NCBI GenBank assembly: GCA_017547285.1
Contig: JAFYQB010000160.1
Coordinates: 1-64,000, forward strand
Reading direction: 5' to 3'
DNA length: 64,000 nucleotides
From: Clostridia bacterium
Lineage (GTDB): Bacteria; Bacillota; Clostridia; Christensenellales; Aristaeellaceae
Shown here: one piece after another, positions 34,179 through 43,547 of the stretch
Layout of the letters: every line of letters starts with the position of its first letter
How positions within the stretch are numbered: the first letter of the stretch is position 1
Notes under the pieces: generated by a model
The model's database searches: none
What the model saw: the letters and a program-made list of their open reading frames with translations, nothing else
What the model was told of the DNA's origin: nothing
Program-made: the position numbers and the translations under genes

Positions 34179-35876
34179 ATGGAAAAACAATTTCAGGATC
34201 TGGTCATTTCAGCTGAAGCGCAGGTGCAGGCAGCGGCGGTGGATGAAAAGAGCGTCCAGATCATATGTGAATGGACTGATGGAACGGCGCCGGAACTTGA
34301 GATCGCCTGGAAAATGCCGATCGTTGATCTGCACTACTGCTGGCATCCCCGCTGCGGAAAGGAACGGCATTTGCAGCCCGACTGGTGCGCGGCGTTTGAC
34401 AGCCGTGTTTCCAGCGGTGCACCGGTCATCTGCCTGTACAACCTGGCTGGAATGAACTGGATGACGGCGGCACTGTCCGATGCCCTCAGCGAAAGCTGCT
34501 TCCGTTTTGGCGTAAACGAGGAAAGCGGTATGCTGCTCTGCCGGATCAGCATTGCGCTCGATGGGCATAACGGCTTCTATTCCGTTATTCTCAGACGCGA
34601 CAGTCAGGAATGCCGTTATGAAACAGCATTGGCAGAAACGGCGCGCTGGTGGGAAACTTTCTATCCGCCCATGGCTGTGCCTGCCATCGCCCGTCAGCCC
34701 ATGTATTCCACCTGGTACAGCTATCATCAGCATACGATTGCACAGGAGCTGGAGGAGGAATGTTCGCAGGCTGTGCGGGATGGATTCCGCTGCGTGATCG
34801 TGGATGACGGATGGCAAACGCTGGATACACAGCGCGGTTATGCCTACTGCGGCGATTGGGAACCGCTCAAAATACCTGAGATGAAGGAACATGTGGAACG
34901 CGTTCATTCGATGGGGATGAAGTATCTGCTCTGGTACAGCGTTCCGTTTGTGGGACGCTGGTCCAAAGCGTATCAGCGCTTCCGGGATCAGCAGCTGACC
35001 TGGAATGAGAGGTTGGGGGCAGCTACGCTGGATCCGCGTTTCCCGGAGGTGAGAGCCTATCTGACGGATATTTACTGCAAAGCCATGACGGAATGGAAAC
35101 TGGATGGGTTCAAACTGGATTTCATTGATTCCTTCTGTACCACGCGCAAAGCGCCTCCGTACCGTGAGGCAATGGATTGCCGCACGGTGGAAGAGGCGGT
35201 GGTCCGGCTGATGAACGGCGTGATGGAGGCGCTCCGAAAGATCAATCCCGATGTGCTGATTGAGTTCCGGCAGTCCTATACCGGACCGGCCATGCGGCTG
35301 TACGGCAATATGTTCCGTGTGGGAGACTGCCCGGATGACCTGATCTCCAATCGCGTAGGCATGGTGGACCTGCGTCTGCTGATGGGCGAATCTGCCGTCC
35401 ATTCGGATATGCTGATGTGGCACCCCGAGGAAAAGGTTGAGAATGCCGCCGTACAGATTCAGAATGTTTTGTTTGCCGTGCCCCAGATTTCGGTACGGCT
35501 GGCGCAGCTGCCCGAAAACCATCGCAGAATGCTGGCGTTCTGGATGGACTTTATCCGTGAACACAGTGAGCTGCTGGCAGCGCCCATTCGGGCAGAAGCA
35601 CCGCAACAGCTGTATCCCGTTGTCCGTACCCGGCTGCAGGACGAGGCAGTCGTAGCCGTTTATCAGCCGGGCTGCAGCGCCGAACTGGAGGGCGCTGCTC
35701 TGACCTGGCTGGTCAATGCAGGCGATCCCCGCGGGGTGGTTGCAGAAAGCGCGTATGAAGCGCATGCTTCAGTTTATGACTGTATGGGAGCGCTGGTTTG
35801 CGAGGCCGAAGTAAATGCAGGGCTGCAGCGACTGCCGATTCCGCTTGGCGGCTTTGCGCGCATTGAACGCAAATAG
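34179..35876 (+). CDS. Alpha-galactosidase-type glycoside hydrolase (GH36-like)
   Basis: A 565-residue protein. The beta/alpha barrel carries CVIVDDGWQTLD (about 205-216), KYLLWYSVPFVG (about 248-259), and the nucleophile motif GFKLDFIDSF with Asp314. The likely acid/base aspartate is in FRVGDCPDDL near 379-388. This is the order seen in GH36/clan GH-D alpha-galactosidases. There is no signal peptide. Substrate linkage is uncertain. It follows the GHL10 gene after 16 bases with GGAGG before the start. Confidence 0.8.
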   Translation: MEKQFQDLVISAEAQVQAAAVDEKSVQIICEWTDGTAPELEIAWKMPIVDLHYCWHPRCGKERHLQPDWCAAFDSRVSSGAPVICLYNLAGMNWMTAALSDALSESCFRFGVNEESGMLLCRISIALDGHNGFYSVILRRDSQECRYETALAETARWWETFYPPMAVPAIARQPMYSTWYSYHQHTIAQELEEECSQAVRDGFRCVIVDDGWQTLDTQRGYAYCGDWEPLKIPEMKEHVERVHSMGMKYLLWYSVPFVGRWSKAYQRFRDQQLTWNERLGAATLDPRFPEVRAYLTDIYCKAMTEWKLDGFKLDFIDSFCTTRKAPPYREAMDCRTVEEAVVRLMNGVMEALRKINPDVLIEFRQSYTGPAMRLYGNMFRVGDCPDDLISNRVGMVDLRLLMGESAVHSDMLMWHPEEKVENAAVQIQNVLFAVPQISVRLAQLPENHRRMLAFWMDFIREHSELLAAPIRAEAPQQLYPVVRTRLQDEAVVAVYQPGCSAELEGAALTWLVNAGDPRGVVAESAYEAHASVYDCMGALVCEAEVNAGLQRLPIPLGGFARIERK

Positions 35877-35901
35877 GGGAGACGTTCATTTGGGCAAACG
35901 C

Positions 35902-35931
35902 TTGTCAACGCCTTGCCAGATGCGTTATGAT
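35902..35931 (+). promoter_or_regulatory. Promoter of the AlaX-like gene
   Basis: TTGTCA (35902-35907), 18-base spacer, TATGAT (35926-35931), 24 bases before the start codon. Confidence 0.5.
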
Positions 35932-35954
35932 ATAAAGAAGGGAGGCGGATGATA

Positions 35955-37157
35955 ATGACGGAACGACTGTATTACGATCAGGCCTATCTGACGGAATTTG
36001 AGGGCACGGTGCTGGCCTGCACGCCCGGTCAGAACGGCTGTTTTAACGTGCTGCTTGACCGGAGCGCTTTTTATCCTACCTCAGGCGGACAACCATACGA
36101 TACCGGTATGCTTGGCGGACAGCGTGTTGTGGATGTTACTGTGCAAAACGATGAAGTGTGGCATACGGTCACAGGACCGCTGGCTGTGGGGGAAAGCGTG
36201 CGCGGTACAATCGACTGGGCGCGACGTTTTGATCATATGCAGCAGCATGCAGCCGATCACATGATCGCGGGTACGCTCCACCGTTTGCTGGGCGGCGTGA
36301 CCATCGGTCTGCATATCAGCGAAGAGATCTCTACCATCGATGTAGCCATGCCGGAGGGGCTCACAAGAATCACGGACGAAGAGATCCGTCGGATCGAATG
36401 GGAAGTGAATGAGCGCATCCAGCGTGATGTACCGATCCGCTGCTGGTTCCCGGATGAAGAAGAGCTGAATGTGCTGCCCCTTCGCAAAAAGCCCACCGTC
36501 AGCGAGCATGTGCGCATCGTGGCCATTGGCGATGACGAAATGGTGGCGTGCGGCGGTACGCATCCTTCAACGGCGGGCCAGATTGGTCTGGTCAAAATCG
36601 TTTCGGTTGCGCCTGCACGCGGCAAAATGCGCGTGGCGTTTCTGGCCGGTCAGCGTGCGCTGAAGGATTATTTCCGGTGTTTTGAAGCGGCTCATTCGGC
36701 TGCCGGATTGATATCTTCCAACGTGAACGGACTGGCGGCTGCCGTAGAAGCCATGCAGGAAAAGCTGCGTACGGCTGAATTTGAACTGATGAAATGGAAA
36801 AAAGAACAGCTTCTTTCTCAAACAGAGCAAATGATCGAAGAAGCGGAAGTTCTGCCGGATGGAACACGGCTGATTGCACGCTTTGTGGATGCGGACGCCG
36901 GGCTGCTGAAGGAACTTGCGTCCAAACTGATCGCCGGTTCAGGCGTCATTGCCCTGCTGGGCACCGAAAACGGCGGACAGGCAGCCTATGTGTTTGCACG
37001 TTCCGCTGGAATAGACAGGGATATGGGCGCACTGCTCCGCGATACGGCGCGGCCCTTGGGCGGTAAGGGCGGCGGAAGACCGGACTTTGCACAGGGCGGC
37101 GGAAGCCCCAGGATCCTTGCAGAAGCTGCCGCTGCCTACAGAAAACCGCTTCAGTAA
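35955..37157 (+). CDS. Alanyl-tRNA editing protein (AlaX-type with DHHA1 domain)
   Basis: A 400-residue protein. It resembles the editing half of alanyl-tRNA synthetase without the aminoacylation domain. An N-terminal beta-domain with FYPTSGGQPYDTG (about 36-48) is followed by the zinc-binding motifs HMQQHAADH (about 94-102) and CGGTH (199-203). A coiled-coil and a C-terminal DHHA1-like domain (GGKGGGRPDFAQGGG) complete the AlaX-L layout. It should hydrolyse mischarged seryl- or glycyl-tRNA(Ala). ATG 35955 is preferred to ATG 35949 because GGAGG then has nine-base spacing. It is a single-gene unit. Confidence 0.88.
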   Translation: MTERLYYDQAYLTEFEGTVLACTPGQNGCFNVLLDRSAFYPTSGGQPYDTGMLGGQRVVDVTVQNDEVWHTVTGPLAVGESVRGTIDWARRFDHMQQHAADHMIAGTLHRLLGGVTIGLHISEEISTIDVAMPEGLTRITDEEIRRIEWEVNERIQRDVPIRCWFPDEEELNVLPLRKKPTVSEHVRIVAIGDDEMVACGGTHPSTAGQIGLVKIVSVAPARGKMRVAFLAGQRALKDYFRCFEAAHSAAGLISSNVNGLAAAVEAMQEKLRTAEFELMKWKKEQLLSQTEQMIEEAEVLPDGTRLIARFVDADAGLLKELASKLIAGSGVIALLGTENGGQAAYVFARSAGIDRDMGALLRDTARPLGGKGGGRPDFAQGGGSPRILAEAAAAYRKPLQ

Positions 37158-37184
37158 TCAGTAATGGAAAAGAATAGCATTTTC

Positions 37185-37220
37185 AGCCTGCAATATGGAT
37201 TTTCCGTATTGCAGGCTTTT
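37185..37220 (+). terminator. Intrinsic terminator of the AlaX-like gene
   Basis: AGCCTGCAATA/TATTGCAGGCT, an 11-bp stem with inner GGA/TCC pairing and a TTTT run. Confidence 0.8.
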
Positions 37221-37249
37221 GAATATTTGATTAAAAAAGATGATATCTA

Positions 37250-37278
37250 TTTTCATTTGATAATAAAAGGTGTATAAT
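37250..37278 (+). promoter_or_regulatory. Candidate promoter of the exopolysaccharide locus
   Basis: TTTTCA (37250-37255), 17-base spacer, perfect TATAAT (37273-37278), 75 bases before the LCP gene. No other clear promoter is seen in the tightly packed genes that follow up to the radical SAM genes. Confidence 0.5.
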
Positions 37279-37353
37279 GTAGAAGGTAACATAGGTATCT
37301 TGGGCACTTGTGCAGTTTTCGGATACTGAACCATCACCGGTGGAGGATGCGGC

Positions 37354-38361
37354 GTGGAGCGAAGGTTTGCAGGAATGTCGTTAAGGAAGCTGCTGCTGAT
37401 TGGCGGAAGCGTTGTTTTGTGGCTGGCGATGCTGGCCGCGCTGGTGATTGTTTTCGGCATGGATGATCAGGCGGAGCAGGAAGCGGTTTTCGGATCTCTT
37501 GAAGGGCGCTTTTTATCCGATACCACCATGGAGCTGGATGGCAGGATCCTCCATTACCGCGAAAACGAGGTTACCAATTATCTTTTTATCGGCCTGGACA
37601 GGGACGATGTGACAACGTTTTCCGGTCACCAGAACGGAGGACAGGCGGACTTTCTGGTGGTGCTTTCGATCGACCGCGTTCGCCGCAGCATCACGCCGCT
37701 GATGCTGGACCGCGATGCGATGGTGGAAATGCAGACCTACGGCGTGTTCGGTCATCCGGCCGGCAAACGCGTGATGCAGCTGTGTCTTGCGCAGGCTTAC
37801 AGCGGCGTCAACATTCCGGGCAGCGTAAACACCGTCGAAACGGTTGAAAAACTGCTGCAGGGCATTGATATCCATCATTATGTGGTGCTGGATACCACCG
37901 CCATTCCGCTGGTAAACGACGCGCTTGGCGGCGTGCAGGTCACCTTGCAGGATGATTTTACATCCTTTGATCCGGTTATGACGGAGGGAAGCACCCTGCG
38001 CCTTCAGGGAAAGCAGGCGGAATTTTTCGTCCGCGGGCGTATGACTGTGGCGGATGGTTCCAATGCCTCCCGAATGGCAAGGCAGCAGCAGTATCTGTCC
38101 GGTCTGCTGGAACAGTTCCGCAGCACGGTGAAGGGCAGCCAGCACAGACTCAACGAAGTGCTGGAAGCGCTGGAAGGCCACATGGCGACCGATGCGGGCG
38201 ATAATACGCTTTTGCACGATGTAAATGCTTATGACGATTACCAGTGGCAGCCCATGCATACGCTTGAGGGCGTTCATACTATTGATGAATACGGTTTTGC
38301 GGAATTCTGGGTGGATGAACCTGCGCTGAAAAAGTGTGTTGCAGGGATCTGGTTCAAATAA
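37354..38361 (+). CDS. LytR-CpsA-Psr (LCP) family protein
   Basis: A 335-residue membrane-anchored protein. A short basic N-terminus and one TM (about 13-34) precede an extracellular LCP domain: NYLFIGLDRDD (about 85-95), SITPLMLDRDAMVEM (about 112-126) and NDALGGVQVTL (about 190-200). LCP proteins transfer lipid-linked glycopolymers to peptidoglycan, so it is a natural first gene of a surface-polysaccharide operon. The usual PRD motif reads LDRD here. GTG 37354 follows GGAGG (37342-37346). Confidence 0.82.
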   Translation: MERRFAGMSLRKLLLIGGSVVLWLAMLAALVIVFGMDDQAEQEAVFGSLEGRFLSDTTMELDGRILHYRENEVTNYLFIGLDRDDVTTFSGHQNGGQADFLVVLSIDRVRRSITPLMLDRDAMVEMQTYGVFGHPAGKRVMQLCLAQAYSGVNIPGSVNTVETVEKLLQGIDIHHYVVLDTTAIPLVNDALGGVQVTLQDDFTSFDPVMTEGSTLRLQGKQAEFFVRGRMTVADGSNASRMARQQQYLSGLLEQFRSTVKGSQHRLNEVLEALEGHMATDAGDNTLLHDVNAYDDYQWQPMHTLEGVHTIDEYGFAEFWVDEPALKKCVAGIWFK

Positions 38362-38377
38362 CAGAAGGGGGCTTTTG

Positions 38378-39553
38378 ATGAAACGAGTACTGAGCTGGCT
38401 GCTGATGGCTGTGCTGTTTGTTTCCGCCGCAGCTGCTGAATCCCTTGTGAATGACGACTATACAGATGTGCCCACTGCCATGACGCAGGATTCTGTGGCG
38501 GAACTGCTGGCCGATCAGGACTGCAGAATTGAAACGCTTCAGCCCGACGAGGAATCCATCGCTTTGCTGGACAGCGTCTATCGCTTTGTCTGGGAAGGGA
38601 AAAACCGTCCTGCCAGATACTATGATGAAGAAACCCAGCAGAAGATCGCCGAAATTGCGGGCGGAGATATCGATAGTCTGCACATGACCGAAGCGATGCG
38701 GCTTCAGTTGACCGGCGAACCGCCGGAAACGGTGAACGCGGTGATGCGGCTGAACGTGGAATACTACGAAGGCCAGCTGATTGTTGTGGTGATGGGTATT
38801 CCGCAGGGCGGCGGGGAATACGTGTGGTATCCCTATCGTGGCCGGGTGGAGACGCTGGGCGAGATCCAGTGGGATATCCCGCAGGAGGACTGGGCACTTC
38901 TGTGCAGGCAGCCCGTCAGCTTCCATGTGCTCACGGACCGTATCGGCCCGCGCGGCGGCAGACTTTGGGGCATGGAACGGTATTCCGAAAAAACGCCCCC
39001 GGCTTTCAGCAAGGATGCCGGCGATGTGAACGGCATGCGTTACTGGTACAGCGAGTGGGGAGAGCCCATCGAGGATAACTTCCGCGTATGGCTGGTCGAT
39101 CTGACTGAGCCCATGCAGCAGGAAGTGGCCCGCATTGCCGAGCATGTGGCCCAGCAGAAACCTGTACTGGATTATTTCCCTGAGGAGCGCAGGAACGAAG
39201 CGATCCTGATGCTGCCCGAGGATGTGCAGCACGACAGACTGGTAGCTTACGATGTGATCGCCATGATGGACGAGGAATACAAGGACACCTATGGCGACGT
39301 GAATGTGGAAGTTGTTTTCGGTACGGATTATGACTCCGAAAAGGCCATGGTGATTCTGGCCGGCTTCCCCATTGAGGATGCTGTGGAAGCGCCTTTTGTG
39401 GACTGGTATGTTCTGCGCGCCGAGGCTTTGCCCGTGGAAAGCGAAGATGAGGTGCCTGCCGTGGAAATCGGCCTCAAGCAGCTGTTCCTGCCCTGGATGG
39501 AGGAAAAACCGCTGATGCTGGTCGTTATGAGCGAAGAACTGGTTGTTGAATAA
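38378..39553 (+). CDS. Secreted protein of unknown function in the polysaccharide locus
   Basis: A 391-residue protein with a clear Sec signal peptide (MKRVLSWLLMAVLFVSAAAA, cleavage near AAA-ES). The mature part is acidic and rich in Glu, Trp and Tyr, without cysteines near the signal and without recognised domains. It is 16 bases downstream of the LCP gene and 29 bases before the chain-length regulator, so it is probably exported to work in polymer assembly or attachment. Confidence 0.75.
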   Translation: MKRVLSWLLMAVLFVSAAAAESLVNDDYTDVPTAMTQDSVAELLADQDCRIETLQPDEESIALLDSVYRFVWEGKNRPARYYDEETQQKIAEIAGGDIDSLHMTEAMRLQLTGEPPETVNAVMRLNVEYYEGQLIVVVMGIPQGGGEYVWYPYRGRVETLGEIQWDIPQEDWALLCRQPVSFHVLTDRIGPRGGRLWGMERYSEKTPPAFSKDAGDVNGMRYWYSEWGEPIEDNFRVWLVDLTEPMQQEVARIAEHVAQQKPVLDYFPEERRNEAILMLPEDVQHDRLVAYDVIAMMDEEYKDTYGDVNVEVVFGTDYDSEKAMVILAGFPIEDAVEAPFVDWYVLRAEALPVESEDEVPAVEIGLKQLFLPWMEEKPLMLVVMSEELVVE

Positions 39554-39582
39554 CGATATTCTGAAACGAGCGGAGATATTGA

Positions 39583-40440
39583 ATGATGGATGAACTCCAG
39601 AAACAGTCGGAAGGCGTGCAGACGGATCCGCAGCTGGTTGCCACGGTGACCGCAGCGGTACTGCAGACCCTTCAGACAACGGGAAATCTGCCTCAGCCGG
39701 AAAATAAATCCCGTCAGAACCAGCCCGAGGTAAAGACCATCGACTTGATCGGTTTGTTCTTTGCTATCCTGGAAAAGTTCTGGCTGGTGCTGATCTGCGC
39801 TGTTGTGGGTGCGTCGCTGATGGGGTGGATGGCGGGCCGGAGCATTACCACTTATTCTGCTACGGCCAAGCTGTACATTGTGGATACCAGCAGCGGCAGC
39901 ATCAATATTGCCAATCTGCAGCTGGGTACGGTGCTTACGCTGGACTATCAGGAGGTCTTTAAGACCTGGGAAGTTCATGAAATGGTCATCGATGAACTGG
40001 ATCTGCCCTACACCTACAGCCAGATGCAGTCCATGATCAATGTAACGAATCCGGAAGATACCCGTATTTTGTACATTACAGCTTCCTATCCGGACGCCAA
40101 AGTAGCGGCGGATATTGCCAATGCATATGCCAAGGCAGCCAAAACCTTTATCATCAACACCATGCGCGGCGAAGAACCCAGCGACTTCTCCATCGCTCTG
40201 GAACCCAGCATCGGCCATGCGGTTTCCAAGTCCAGCAGAATGATCATGGGCTTTATGCTGGGCAGCGTGCTGGCGGTCGGCGTGCTGACGCTGCTGTTTG
40301 TGCTGGATGAACGTCCCAGAACGCCGGAGCATATCAGCATGTACGGCGGCATTCCCACCCTGGCGGTGCTGCCTTCCGTCAAGGAAATTCGCAGCATCAA
40401 CCGCAAGGCGCAGAGACACCGCAAAAAGGGAGGTTCGTGA
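39583..40440 (+). CDS. Wzz/CpsC-type polysaccharide co-polymerase
   Basis: A 285-residue membrane protein with two TM segments (about 64-86 and 218-241) flanking an extracytoplasmic helical domain (TYSATAKLYIVD, then ASYPDAKVAADIANAYA). This is the chain-length determinant layout. In Firmicutes such proteins activate the adjacent tyrosine kinase; the kinase follows directly. The Gln-rich N-terminal 50 residues precede TM1. Two ATGs (39583, 39586) are possible. Confidence 0.85.
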   Translation: MMDELQKQSEGVQTDPQLVATVTAAVLQTLQTTGNLPQPENKSRQNQPEVKTIDLIGLFFAILEKFWLVLICAVVGASLMGWMAGRSITTYSATAKLYIVDTSSGSINIANLQLGTVLTLDYQEVFKTWEVHEMVIDELDLPYTYSQMQSMINVTNPEDTRILYITASYPDAKVAADIANAYAKAAKTFIINTMRGEEPSDFSIALEPSIGHAVSKSSRMIMGFMLGSVLAVGVLTLLFVLDERPRTPEHISMYGGIPTLAVLPSVKEIRSINRKAQRHRKKGGS

Positions 40441-40442
40441 CC

Positions 40443-41177
40443 ATGCGTACGCTTGAAATCACACGCTTCCCGGAACTGGATTATGTATCCGCCGAAGGCC
40501 TGAACAGCCTGGTCACCAATATTTCCTACTGCGGTCAGGACATTCGCAAGATCATGATCACCAGCCGTTATGCAGGCGAAGGAAAATCCTATGTGACCAT
40601 GAACCTGATGCGTACGCTGGCGCGCCTGGGCCGCCGGGTGGTGGTGGTGGACGCGGATCTTCGCGCCTCCGGTATTCAAACGGATTACCGCCTGCGCGGC
40701 GAAACGGGCCAGTTGTCCGGTCTGGCTGAATACCTGTCCGGCCAGTGCGAGCTGGAACATGTGCTGTATCAGACGGACATTCCCAATGCCTGTATGATTC
40801 CTGCAGGCCGTGAAGCGCCTAATCCTCTGCAGCTGATCGAAACAGAAAACATGCGCCAACTGATTGAAGCGCTTTCCGCCAACTTTGATGTGGTGCTCAT
40901 CGATACGCCTCCTGTAGGCGTTCTGGTGGATGCTGTGGCGCTGGCCAAGTACTGCGACGGCGCGGTGCTGGTGGTTGCCTACGGCCACGGCAAACAGCGC
41001 GAAATCGGCGAGGCGGTGGAACATATTCGCCAGACCGGCTGCCGCGTGCTGGGCGCTGTGCTGAATGAAGTACGTTTCAAAAAGCTCAGCAACAAGCATT
41101 ACTACTACAATTCCAAGCGTTATTCCAGCTACTACAGCAAGCGCTATGGAAAATACGGCAAAAAGGGCAAGGAATGA
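40443..41177 (+). CDS. Bacterial tyrosine kinase (CpsD/EpsB type)
   Basis: A 244-residue BY-kinase. Walker A SRYAGEGKSYV is at about 41-51, Walker A' VVVVDADLRAS at about 68-78 and Walker B DVVLIDTPPVG at about 150-160. The C-terminal tail is a tyrosine cluster (YYYNSKRYSSYYSKRYGKYG) that is autophosphorylated in this family to control polymer length. ATG 40443 has GGGAGG nine bases upstream; GTG 40437 is the alternative. It partners the Wzz-like protein and is reset by the phosphatase downstream. Confidence 0.92.
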   Translation: MRTLEITRFPELDYVSAEGLNSLVTNISYCGQDIRKIMITSRYAGEGKSYVTMNLMRTLARLGRRVVVVDADLRASGIQTDYRLRGETGQLSGLAEYLSGQCELEHVLYQTDIPNACMIPAGREAPNPLQLIETENMRQLIEALSANFDVVLIDTPPVGVLVDAVALAKYCDGAVLVVAYGHGKQREIGEAVEHIRQTGCRVLGAVLNEVRFKKLSNKHYYYNSKRYSSYYSKRYGKYGKKGKE

Positions 41178-41887
41178 TGGACGTGATAACAGACCTTCAC
41201 CAGCACGTGCTGTGGGGCCTGGATGACGGCCCATCCAAACCGGAAACCACCTATGCCATGCTGCACGAGGCGCACGATCAGCAGATCAGCCGGATCTTTG
41301 CCACGCCGCATGCCTGCCCGGGGCTGGAACCGTTTGATAAGGGGCTCTACCGCGAACGTCTGGCTCAGGCGCAGCAGTACTGTCGGGAACACAAACTGAA
41401 CCTGACGCTGCTTCCCGGCGCAGAGATTGCGTGGTCGTACAATACGCTTGCCGCCCTGCGTCAGGGCCATGTGCCCACGCTGGGGGACGGCGACCATGCG
41501 CTGATCGAACTCTGGCCCAATGTAACCTGGCCGGAGGTTCAAGATATTGCCCAGCAGCTGCTCCGTGCGTTTTACACCCCGGTGTTTGCACATGTGGAGC
41601 GTTACCGCTGCTTTGTGTGGCAGCCGGAAACGGCGATCCGGCTTCGGGAGGAGCTTTCGGTCTGCTACCAGCTGAACGCTTCATCGGTGCTGGATCACAC
41701 CGGCCCCATGACGCGCCGCTTCGTCAGCCGCATGCTCGGCGCACAGGCGCTGGATGCAGTCGCTTCTGATGCGCACAACTGTACCAGCCGTCCCCAGCGG
41801 CTGGCTCAGGCGTACGAAGAGCTGATTAACCGCTGCGGAAACGAGTACGCGGCAAAGCTGGTCAGTTTTCAGGGGGCGCGGACATGA
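41174..41887 (+). CDS. PHP-family tyrosine phosphatase (CpsB/CapC type)
   Basis: A 237-residue metal-dependent phosphatase. The PHP motif DLHQHVLWGLDDGP (7-20) supplies metal ligands, with TPHACPG near 44, FAHVERYRC near 139 and SDAHNC near 197. CpsB enzymes dephosphorylate the BY-kinase tail. The start overlaps the kinase stop by 4 bases (ATGA), and its end overlaps the S26 gene by 4, so all three are translationally coupled. Confidence 0.9.
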   Translation: MMDVITDLHQHVLWGLDDGPSKPETTYAMLHEAHDQQISRIFATPHACPGLEPFDKGLYRERLAQAQQYCREHKLNLTLLPGAEIAWSYNTLAALRQGHVPTLGDGDHALIELWPNVTWPEVQDIAQQLLRAFYTPVFAHVERYRCFVWQPETAIRLREELSVCYQLNASSVLDHTGPMTRRFVSRMLGAQALDAVASDAHNCTSRPQRLAQAYEELINRCGNEYAAKLVSFQGART

Positions 41888-42372
41888 GCGAAAAGCGTGT
41901 CTGCAGCCTTCCCATTCACGAATGGCGAAAACTGGGACTGGAAGGCGCCATGCTGCCCGTTACCATCTGCCTGGAGGGGGACAGCATGAGGCCGCTCATT
42001 CGCCGGGGCCGCGACCCTGTGACCATCCTGCCCCTGAACCGCCCGCTGCAGATTGGCGATATTGTGCTGTTTCAGGGCGGGCCGGACCGCTACGTGGTGC
42101 ATCGTGTGTACCGCCTGCGGGATGGCTGGGTGCAAACGCTGGGCGACAACTGCTGGAATCCCGACCCGTGGATGCCCCTTGAACAGGTATGGGGGCTGGT
42201 CATCCGCATGCAGCGCTTTGGCCGCGTCTGGCAGCTGGACGGCCGTTTGTCCCGTTGGTGGGGCAGAGGGTGGATGTTCTTCCACCCGGTGCGGAAGGTG
42301 TACCTCAGACTGAGGGCTATTGCCGCACGCTGTTACCGAAAAATATTTCCCAGAAAACCAGAAGGGCGGTGA
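41884..42372 (+). CDS. S24/S26-type (signal peptidase-like) protease of the RiPP cassette
   Basis: A 162-residue protein with the S26 nucleophile motif LEGDSMRPLI (Ser34). IGDIVLF (about 58-64), YVVHRVYRL with His73, and TLGDNCWNPDPW (about 86-97) follow. A His rather than Lys in the second motif and the later GDN..D segment match the ER-type/SipW-like Ser-His-Asp arrangement. There is no N-terminal TM, unlike signal peptidases, so it probably works in the cytosol. Similar small S24/S26 proteins accompany HprK-like, PqqD and NTP_transf_5 genes in peptide clusters, where leader processing is a plausible role. It overlaps the phosphatase gene by 4 bases and radical SAM 1 begins 3 bases after it. 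Confidence 0.75.
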   Translation: MSEKRVCSLPIHEWRKLGLEGAMLPVTICLEGDSMRPLIRRGRDPVTILPLNRPLQIGDIVLFQGGPDRYVVHRVYRLRDGWVQTLGDNCWNPDPWMPLEQVWGLVIRMQRFGRVWQLDGRLSRWWGRGWMFFHPVRKVYLRLRAIAARCYRKIFPRKPEGR

Positions 42373-42374
42373 GA

Positions 42375-43517
42375 ATGATGGCAGAACCTGCAACGCTGCG
42401 TGAACTGCTTGCGCAGCTGAACGAGCAGGGGATTACCGATTACCGCCGCTATCGGGCTGTGCGCAAGTTTCTGGATTTCAAGGCGCGCAAAAAGAACGTG
42501 CCCATCTCCGGCTCCTTTGAGCTGACGCCGCTTTGCAATCTGGACTGCAAAATGTGCTATGTTCACCTGAACAAAGAGCAGATGAACGGTGCGCAGCTTT
42601 TGACGGTGGATCAATGGAAAAACCTGATGCAGCAGGCCATTGATTCGGGCATGATGTATGCAAGACTCACCGGCGGCGAATGCCTTACCTATCCTGGGTT
42701 CCGGGAATTATACCTGTTCCTGCTGGAAAAGGGCGTGGAGGTCAGCATTCTCAGCAACGGCCTGCTGATGGAAGACGACATGGTGGATTTTCTGCTGGCG
42801 CACCCGCCGTCTGCCATACAGGTTACGCTTTACGGCGCAAGCGAGGATGGCTACGAAGCCGTAACCGGAAAACGGGTATTCGAGCGGGTGATGAAAAACA
42901 TCCGCCGCCTGAAGGAATTGGATTTTCCCATGCAGATTGCGGTCACACCCAATGCTTTCATGCAGGATGGCGAGCAGATCATTCGCCTGCTGCATGAAAA
43001 CGGGTTTCATTACAGCATCAACGCCGGTCTGATGCAGCCCCGCGAGGAAACAGGCCGCCAAACGGCGGACGCTGGATTGGACGCGTATGTGGCCATGCTG
43101 AAGCTGCAAGCAGAACTCAGGGGCAAAAGCTTTGAGCCGGAATGCGACCCCGAAAGCCTGCCGGATCCCGGCAGCGAACAAAAGGAATCACCGGTGGGCG
43201 TTCGCTGCGGCGCAGGCCGAAGCGGATTCGCCATTGACTGGCGCGGACGGATGCGACCCTGCAACAACTTCCCCTGTGAAGGGGTGGATGTTCTGACAAA
43301 CGGCGTTGCCGAAGCGTGGAAGCAGACCAACCATACCGCGCTCAACTACCCGCTGCCCACGGAGTGTCAGGGATGTGCCTACAAGGAAATCTGCAAGCAC
43401 TGTGTGGCCGAACACGCGGCAGCCGCCCCTGCCGGACATGCCAGTCCTGCGATTTGTGCATGGGGCAAACGAATGATTGCTGAAGGATTGTTTGTACTCA
43501 AACAGCCTGAACAATAA
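42375..43517 (+). CDS. SPASM radical SAM peptide maturase 1
   Basis: A 380-residue radical SAM enzyme. CNLDCKMC (Cys54, 58, 61) binds the catalytic 4Fe-4S cluster, with TGGECLTYP at about 81-89 for SAM binding. The C-terminal SPASM region has CGAGRSGFAIDWRGRMRPC, FPCEG, and CQGCAYKEICKHC for auxiliary clusters. SPASM enzymes install crosslinks or epimerizations in peptides. The N-terminal 45 residues may help leader recognition. ATG 42375 starts 3 bases after the S26 gene. The precursor gene follows in 30 bases. About half-identical by eye to radical SAM 2. Confidence 0.88.
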   Translation: MMAEPATLRELLAQLNEQGITDYRRYRAVRKFLDFKARKKNVPISGSFELTPLCNLDCKMCYVHLNKEQMNGAQLLTVDQWKNLMQQAIDSGMMYARLTGGECLTYPGFRELYLFLLEKGVEVSILSNGLLMEDDMVDFLLAHPPSAIQVTLYGASEDGYEAVTGKRVFERVMKNIRRLKELDFPMQIAVTPNAFMQDGEQIIRLLHENGFHYSINAGLMQPREETGRQTADAGLDAYVAMLKLQAELRGKSFEPECDPESLPDPGSEQKESPVGVRCGAGRSGFAIDWRGRMRPCNNFPCEGVDVLTNGVAEAWKQTNHTALNYPLPTECQGCAYKEICKHCVAEHAAAAPAGHASPAICAWGKRMIAEGLFVLKQPEQ

Positions 43518-43547
43518 AATCAAAACCAATTTTAGGAGGATATATTT

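Noticed and set aside
37257..37278. TTGATA/TATAAT promoter before the LCP gene
   Set aside because: The spacing is only 10 bases; the TTTTCA box at 17 bases was preferred for the same -10.
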